DNA of 64,000 nt, taken from Nothopassalora personata. Its lineage: Eukaryota > Ascomycota > Dothideomycetes > Mycosphaerellales > Mycosphaerellaceae. Position 1 is the first letter of the stretch; the number at the start of each line of letters is the position of its first letter. Below the pieces are notes generated by a model that saw only the letters and a list, made by a program, of their open reading frames with translations, searched no databases and was not told where the DNA came from. The DNA lies in the NCBI GenBank assembly GCA_033816765.1, contig CM066291.1, forward strand, positions 4,402,001 to 4,466,000. Direction: 5' to 3'. Positions 57,736 through 64,000 of the stretch are shown here, piece by piece. Position numbers and translations under genes: made by a program.

Positions 57736-60700
57736 GTTCTAATTCTTCTCTTCGTTGCAATCTATACACGCCATAGAGCCCGATCGCGACGTACACGACG
57801 GCGAGTCGCCTGCGCCGCCCCTAAGCCCTAGAGCACAGCAGTAGGCGCGTCGTGCAGCCTTGGTTGCGAGAAGAGAGGCCTTACGGGCTGAGATTGAAGA
57901 GCAAGAGATACAGCGGGAGATCGAGCGGCTGGAGATCTTGCACGCCACAAGCGCACCGCCTCTAGCATAGGAGGGAGGAGAGAAGATCACCTCCCTGCCA
58001 CAACCCCTGTCTCTGTCTCTGTAACTACTGACGATGATATTGCAGTGCGAGGCGCGGTCGCATCGCATGCGACACGGTTGTGTCTTAAAGAACCTACGCC
58101 TTTTAGAGGGGACTCGATTAAGAAAGCACGGGTATTCCTAAGGGAGCTCTCTCTTGTCTTTGCCCTCTTAGGCGGCACGTATGCGACGAACGAGTCAAAG
58201 GTCCTATATAGGGTTATGTACCTAAGCGGAGAGGCAAGTAAGCGATAGCACGCTAACTATAGCGTCCTTAACCTTAAAGGGTATACATACTAGGACTTTA
58301 AGGAGTTCTGTCGAGACGTATACGGTGACCCTATAAACCGCGTGCTTAACGTGATGTTAGAGTATAAGGCGGTGAAACAGAAGGACAACTAGATAGTACG
58401 TTAGTTTACGACTAAGCTAGATGTTATAGAGGATTAGTTAGGGGACTATACGGAGGCGCAACGCGTGCGACATATGCTCGCTAAGCTTACGCCTAGCCTA
58501 CGGTCCGCAATCGTTAAGTTTTATAACATCCTAATAACTAGAGAGGAACTAGTAATCCTAGCTTCGCGCATTAAAAGCACGGAGCGTAGTAGCGGAGGGC
58601 ACGACCGCGGGTAGTATAGTCGCCGTAGGCGAGAGACTAAGGGCGACTAAGGGCGAAGCGATCGTAGCTCGAAGTAGTAGAAGTATAGTTAGGCGTCGCG
58701 CGACCCGGGTGCGAGTTACTAGCGGGACGCCGGCGGATCGTCTATAACCTTCGATAGGACTAAAGCGGAGTGCTATAGATGCTATAAGAAGGGTTACATT
58801 AAGACGGATTACCCGAATAGGTACCTATAGAAGGACCGTAACGCGTAAGCGGTTCGTAGGGTAGACGCTACGAAGGCTCTAACTAAGAAGGGTAGCGACT
58901 AGGGAAAAGGTAGAGGACTAGAAGTAGGTCGCTCCTAAGTCCGAGTTTTCCTAAAGTCGACCCTTTAAGGCGAGTAGATGCGTGTCTAGCGCGTTACTTA
59001 CGAGGCGTAGTCGAGACTTGTAAGGGCTTTCGCGAGGCTACGTTTCTCCTAGATAACTATACGGATCTTAGCCTAGTGTCGTATAAGTATATACTCCGAC
59101 ATTAAATGTAACCTATTAATAGGGTAAGGCTACCGAAGTTAGAGTCGTATACGTATAACCTAGGGTATTGCTACGGCGCCTTTACGGTTCGGCTACGACT
59201 CGCTAATAACGCGGGAGTAGAGCGCGTAAGTGACGCTATCTACTACGCGGTACCTATAGGTAGGCTATTAGTAATTTTAGGTAGACCCTAGAGGCACCGT
59301 AATCGGATCGTAAAGAGCGATTGTAAGGACTAGTAGTACTACGGTATAGAGACGCCTACGATTTAGTAGCGCGACGCACGCGAGTTCCTTAAGGATCTCG
59401 AGAGCTTAAAGTAGGTTTATACGATAAGTGTTCGGGCTATTACTATAGCAGTACCCGAAGGAGAGGGCCCCTCGTAGCCTAAAGAATTTATAGACTTCCG
59501 AGATGTATACGCACCTAATAAGTAGGCGAAGCGTAAGATGCCCGACGGGGTTAAGTATACGATTAATCTCGTTAAAGGAAAGAAATCCCCTTTTAAGCCG
59601 CTGTACTACTAGTCCTTAACTAAGCTAGAGGCCTTAAAGGAGTACCTTACGTAAGTAATAGAGAAGGGGTAGATTAGGCGATCCGTAAGCGAGGCGGGTG
59701 CGCCTATCCTATTCGTGCTAAAGAAGAATAGCACTCTTAGGCTCTATGTGGACTATAGAGGCTTAAATAAGATTATAGTAAAGAACCGATACCCCCTACC
59801 CCTAACTAGCGAGACGCTAGATAGGCTATTAGGTTCTAGGTTCTTTACTATAATCGATTAGAATAGCCTACACCTACGACCTTTTATAAGGTCTAGTCCT
59901 TCCTTAGGTTTTACAACTTCTACCGGCGTTTTGTAGAAGGATACTTAAGGGTCTATAAGCCCCTAACGGACCTACTAAAGGGATCTAAGGACGGTAAGAA
60001 GTAGGGCCCTCTTACGTAGACCTTAAGCGAAGAGTAGGCGTTTCGATAGCTTAAGGCCGGATTCTTAGGTGTACTAATACTTAGGCACTTCGATCCTACG
60101 CTACGTACGCGAGTCAAAACCAACGCGTTAGGTTTCGCGATCGTAGGTATTATATCCTAATTGTTTAGTACTAAGTGGCATCCTATCGCGTTCTATTTAC
60201 GTAAGATAATACTAGCCGAGTATAACTACGAGACGCACGATTAGGAGCTACTTATAGTAGTTAAGGCTTTTAAGCATTAGAGGCTATACTTAGAGGGCGC
60301 TACGTATACGGTGCGAGTACTAGTCGACTACGCTAACCTATAGGGCTTTATAATAGTAAAGTAGCTAAATAGGCGGTAAACTCGATAGGCTACGTTCCTA
60401 CAGTCTTTTAATTTTATAGTAGAGCATTAGCCGGGTAAGACTAACCTAGCCGACGCGCCTTCGAGACGTAGTAACTACGTAGCTATAACGTAACAAACTT
60501 TAAACTTGCTACCTACCTTATAAAGTAAGCTATCTTTCTAGAAGGAGTCTCTAGAAGGGACAAGCGAGCCGACGGTAAAGCGCGTACTTACTACCTACGA
60601 GGCGATATAGGGCGACATAGGCGCGGTAATAGTAGTGCGAAGAGGTAACCTTCCCTATTAAGATAAGCCGTCGTTACTAGTAGTAGTGTACGCTACAGTA

Positions 60701-62724
60701 ATATAGGGTTAAGCTTATAGCTCGACGGGTAAGTTAATCCTACTCTTAATAAAGATCGCGTAGTAGTAAGACGACTAGTATATCGTATACTTAGCGTAGG
60801 CGCTAAGCGCGAGGGACGCTAAGGGATAGTATATAAAGAATAACCTTATATACTACGGAGACGCGATCGTAGTACCTAGGGATTACGCAATTAGGTCGTA
60901 TCTAATTCGTATGTACTACGACGACGTCCTCGCGGGTTACTTTAGAAGGACTAAGACTAAAGAGCTATTACGACGTAATTATTAGTAGGACTCACTTAGT
61001 ACGGACGTAAAGTAATACGTTCAAGCCTATAGAACCTACTAGGGTTCGAAGGCTAAACGCCATCGACCCTATAGTAGGCTATAACCGCTTCCTAGACCGG
61101 AGCGGCCGTAGTAGGAAATTACTATAGATTTTATTACGGACCTACCTCTAAGTACGCGAGCCGGTTGCGTGTATAATGCGATCCTAGTAATAGTCGATCG
61201 CTACTTAAAAATGAGCTTATACATCCCGACGACGAAGACTTATATAGCCGTAGAGCTTACGAGGCTCCCACGAGACGAAGTCGTGCGACACTATAGTATC
61301 CCGTTAGGTATAGTAAGCGACCGAGGTCCGGTCTTTACTAGTTAGTTTTAGAGTAACTTCTACTTCGAGGCACGTATAAAGCGTAAGCTATCTACGGCCT
61401 TTTACCCTTAGACTAACGGCTAAACTAAGAGGGTAAACTAAACCCTCGAACAATATCTTCGTTATTACTATAGTAACAATTAAACTAAGTAGGCTAAGTA
61501 GCTTACAGTTGCTAAATTCGTAGCTAATAATAGCATCTACCTAACACTACGGATGAGTCCGTTCGAGATAGCGTACGGTTAGCGACCTAAGATTACCCCT
61601 ACACTAACTAGATCTCGAGACGAGACCTAGGGGGGGGGAAGTACTAGTAGCGGTAATAGCTACGAGTCGCATACGAAAACTACGCGCTATACTCGAGGAG
61701 CGATAGAAGGCTATAGTAGAAAGCTAGGCTCGCTACTATAATAAGACCTACTAAGCTAAGACCTACCGCGTAGGTAACTTAGTCCTATTATTAACGAAGA
61801 ACCTCAAGTTAGTAGTGCTAAAGAAGAAGATAGGTCCGAAGTTTATTGGCCTATACCGTATTACGGACGCTATCGGTTCGTAGGCGTACCGCCTAGCGCT
61901 ACTAGCCAACTTAAGGCTCTATAACGTCTTCTATATCTCTCTCCTCGAGCCGTATATCGGTAGCGATAAGGATGGACCCGTACCCCCTCTAGCTAATAAG
62001 GACGGAGAGTATAAGGTAGAGGTAGTACTAGATAGGCGTAAGCGTAAGGGCAAGCTATAGTATCTAGTCTAGTAGAAGGACTAGCTAGAGGAGTATAATA
62101 GCTAGGAATCGGCGGAGGGCCTCGCGAATGCGGATCGCATAGTAGCCGACTATAAGGCGTTAAGGAGAAGCAAATAAGACTAGTATAGAAGTACTAGAGC
62201 ATAAATAAAACTTTTCTTAACTATAAACAAAACAAAAGCTAAAGAGTAGCGCGCCTACTAGGGGCTACGTAGAGTAGTAGTAGGCGAGGAGCCCGCGAGC
62301 AGCGTGTAAGGTAAGCGCCTTAGTTATCGTCGCGTAGTAACTTAGGTAGGAATGCCTAGTCGGCGGCGGTAGTATCGATATTCTACGCCTATAGGAACTA
62401 GGACTACGGTTAGTAGGGTACACGTATACGAGGAATATACGACTCACGGCGCGGCCGAGTTCGAACAGCCTATTAAGGGCGCGGTTCTACTCCTACTAGA
62501 GCGCGAGGGCTACGGCGGCGGGGGCGGCGGTAGTAGTAGCGGCGGCGAGGGCACGTATACGGGTTTCCCCGGCACGCTTGTACTTATAGGTATTAAACTG
62601 CCTAATAGCCTATAGAAAGGGTTAGTTGAAGTATAGGAGACGCACTAGAGCCCCCCCGCGAGTAGTAGTCGACTCGTAGGAGCGAAGTAGCGACTTACCT
62701 CCGTAATATCGTTACCTAGCTAGG

Positions 62725-63158
62725 TGTTACGGTTCGGATGAAGGACGGTGCAGGACGTGGCATGGGGAGGAAGAATCAGAAGACACGAACCAATCGCTAG
62801 GAAGAGAAAGGGACCCCACGTCCGGGTCACGTGCACGACCGCGCGCTTAGTGCATGGTCGAACACGACCGCAGAAGTAGCGTATGGACGTACACGACCAC
62901 ACGACCAGACGACCGGTCGAGTGGACAGACGGACATCTAACACTGGATGGCATACGAACCTCCTTTGTATTTAGGAACGCTAGAAACCCTTATGGTTCTG
63001 ATGCGTTCAACTCATGTTACTATCTCACTGATTGGAATACAACTCTTATTCCTATCATTCATCTTCGCTCAGCTTGCTTCAGCCTCTCCAAAGAATAATA
63101 CCGCCACGTGACTTGACTTATCTCTCTTTGAGACTAGCCCTGGAACGAGACAATAACA
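62725..63158. repeat. Solo LTR (434 bp) with 5-bp target duplication
   Basis: Starts TGTTACGGTTCGG and ends GAGACAATAACA, so TGTTA..TAACA ends. It is flanked on both sides by CTAGG (62720-62724 and 63159-63163), a perfect target duplication. It keeps normal composition while the DNA around it is RIP-damaged, and has no internal coding region. It is nested in the chromovirus, between its chromodomain and its 3' LTR. Confidence 0.9.
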
Positions 63159-63977
63159 CTAGGCACATAGACGGATCTACTCTACTAGCTCCTACTACTA
63201 GAGGTCTATAGGCGCCTAGCCTATTATAGCCGTAAGGAAGTCGCGCTAGGAGCGCGCGGCGCGTAGGCGGCTTACTAGCGAGGCAATGGCGTAGCTAGTA
63301 TTAGGCGCGTACTTATGTCTATTACGCCTATAGCGGCCGTACTTCTTTAAGAGCTCGCTAGTAGTAATACTATTATAGTTATTGGCTTCGTCTAGTAAGT
63401 AGTTAGTATACGAATCGTAGGCGGCGCGCGTAGAGACTTACCCTTAACAAAGTAGGGGAGGTACCGTATGTACATATTAATCCTCTACGAGAGCTTAGTA
63501 GCGGGCGAGGGCGTTAGTAGCTACGAGGAGGATGCTAGTCGCTTGCGACCACTAGGCGTTCTAGGTACGTCGCGTACTAGAGCCGCCTAGCGGCACTCGT
63601 CTTCTAAGGTACTAGTAGTGCTATCGCTACTAATACTACTAGAGGAGGCGGAGCGGCTAGAGAACGGAGGCGAGGAGGGCGAGTTAGACATAATAATAAT
63701 AATGCTAGCGAGGCGCTTACGGTAAGGGTACGGTACGGGTACGTAGTAGTAGTATAACGGAGGTAGTGCGCTAGGGAACGTACTAGGAGAATAGAGCTAG
63801 GTTAGGCTAGAGTTTTATGCCCCTAACTAGCTACGTTAGTATAGTAACTAAGCCTTACTTACCTACACCTACATAACGACACGTACGTAACCCGCATGTA
63901 GGCCGTATAGTAACTATAGTTCTAGAAGTACGTAGGAACCTCTACGTAGCAACTAGCGAGCTAAGGATAGCTCGTAC

Positions 63978-64000
63978 GGGAGGGGAGGCAATTGTAAGGG
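63978..64000 (+). other. Polypurine tract and start of 3' LTR (cut by window end)
   Basis: A purine run GGGAGGGGAGG (63978-63988), then CAAT, then TGTAAGGG (63993-64000), identical to the first bases of the 57540 LTR. This is the expected layout at the 3' end of a retrotransposon. Confidence 0.6.

Larger units (their letters stand above)
57540..64000 (+). mobile_element. Gypsy-type chromovirus, RIP-inactivated, 3' end beyond the window
   Basis: Reading through many TAG stops on the plus strand: gag about 58060-58860 (LCLKEPTPFRGDSIKKARVF), with a ruined zinc knuckle at 58771 (CYRCYKKGYIKTDYPN, its His and last Cys now Tyr); protease region about 58980-59350 unclear; reverse transcriptase near 59740 ([20 protein letters not shown]) with an internal deletion before FYNFYRRF; RNase H about 60000-60450; integrase about 61110-61600 (DFITDLPLS, AILVIVDRYLKMS, SDRGPVFTS); and a chromodomain-like tail about 61850-62160. 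Order gag-pol-chromodomain fits Tf1/sushi-lineage chromoviruses. No functional ORF survives. About 1.8 kb of degenerate DNA and one solo LTR follow before the 3' LTR. Confidence 0.85.

Noticed and set aside
54896..62700. A bacterial-like or alternative-code segment, suggested by frequent readable TAG codons
   Set aside because: The same residues are Gln or Trp in the retroelement families, and His-to-Tyr and Pro-to-Leu changes accompany them, so C-to-T mutation explains the TAGs.
1..64000. CRISPR arrays, ribosomal RNA genes and tRNA genes
   Set aside because: No regular short repeat-spacer pattern, no rRNA-like sequence and no convincing tRNA A/B-box pair were seen by eye; tRNAs could be missed without a program.

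Overview
This window looks like nuclear DNA of a filamentous ascomycete. The genes carry short introns of about 47-60 bases with GT..AG borders. The families are typical of Pezizomycotina: a Zn2Cys6 regulator, an NRPS-like reductase, DHA1 and Dal5-type transporters, and an RNA-dependent RNA polymerase. The right end is filled with retroelements damaged by C-to-T changes of the repeat-induced point mutation (RIP) type. A Dothideomycete (Mycosphaerella-like) fits best, but that is an inference from gene content, not a proven placement.

Layout. 0-10 kb is gene-poor: a 4-copy minisatellite, a broken F-box gene, a MITE-like inverted-repeat element and a small Zn2Cys6 regulator. 10-17 kb has a zinc alcohol dehydrogenase, a three-exon SDR, a broken MFS fragment and a tandem array whose units look like one exon plus one intron. 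17-21 kb is the housekeeping core: a mitochondrial PP2C phosphatase (Ptc5-like), ribosomal protein L31 (three exons) and a SnoaL-like protein. 21-24 kb holds a decayed SET-domain gene, two small Cys-rich ORFs and a perfect 24-bp inverted repeat. 23.9-29.4 kb is a divergent pair, an NRPS-like adenylate-forming reductase and a DHA1 MFS exporter, which may be a minimal secondary-metabolite module. 29.4-37.2 kb has almost no recognisable gene. 37-39.4 kb has a methyltransferase-like protein and a two-exon aldo-keto reductase. 41-43.4 kb is a dead Dal5-family permease with a 27-G run and a Copia gag fragment inside it.

43.6-53.6 kb is the most informative part. A five-exon gene encodes a 1,691-residue protein that joins a eukaryotic RNA-silencing RdRP (DLDGD catalytic motif) to a superfamily 1 helicase. 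It is divergent from a NadR-like AAA ATPase. Next to these lies a divergent Ctr copper transporter and ferric/cupric reductase pair, a likely reductive copper-uptake unit.

54.5-64 kb is a nest of retrotransposons: an AT-rich remnant with a minus-strand Gypsy end, a plus-strand chromovirus running off the window (5' LTR at 57540, 3' LTR starting at 63993), and a clean solo LTR with a 5-bp target duplication inside it. In-frame stops in the chromovirus are almost all TAG, as expected if CpA changed to TpA on both strands. So the window holds both a silencing polymerase and transposons of the kind such machinery controls, though nothing here links them directly.
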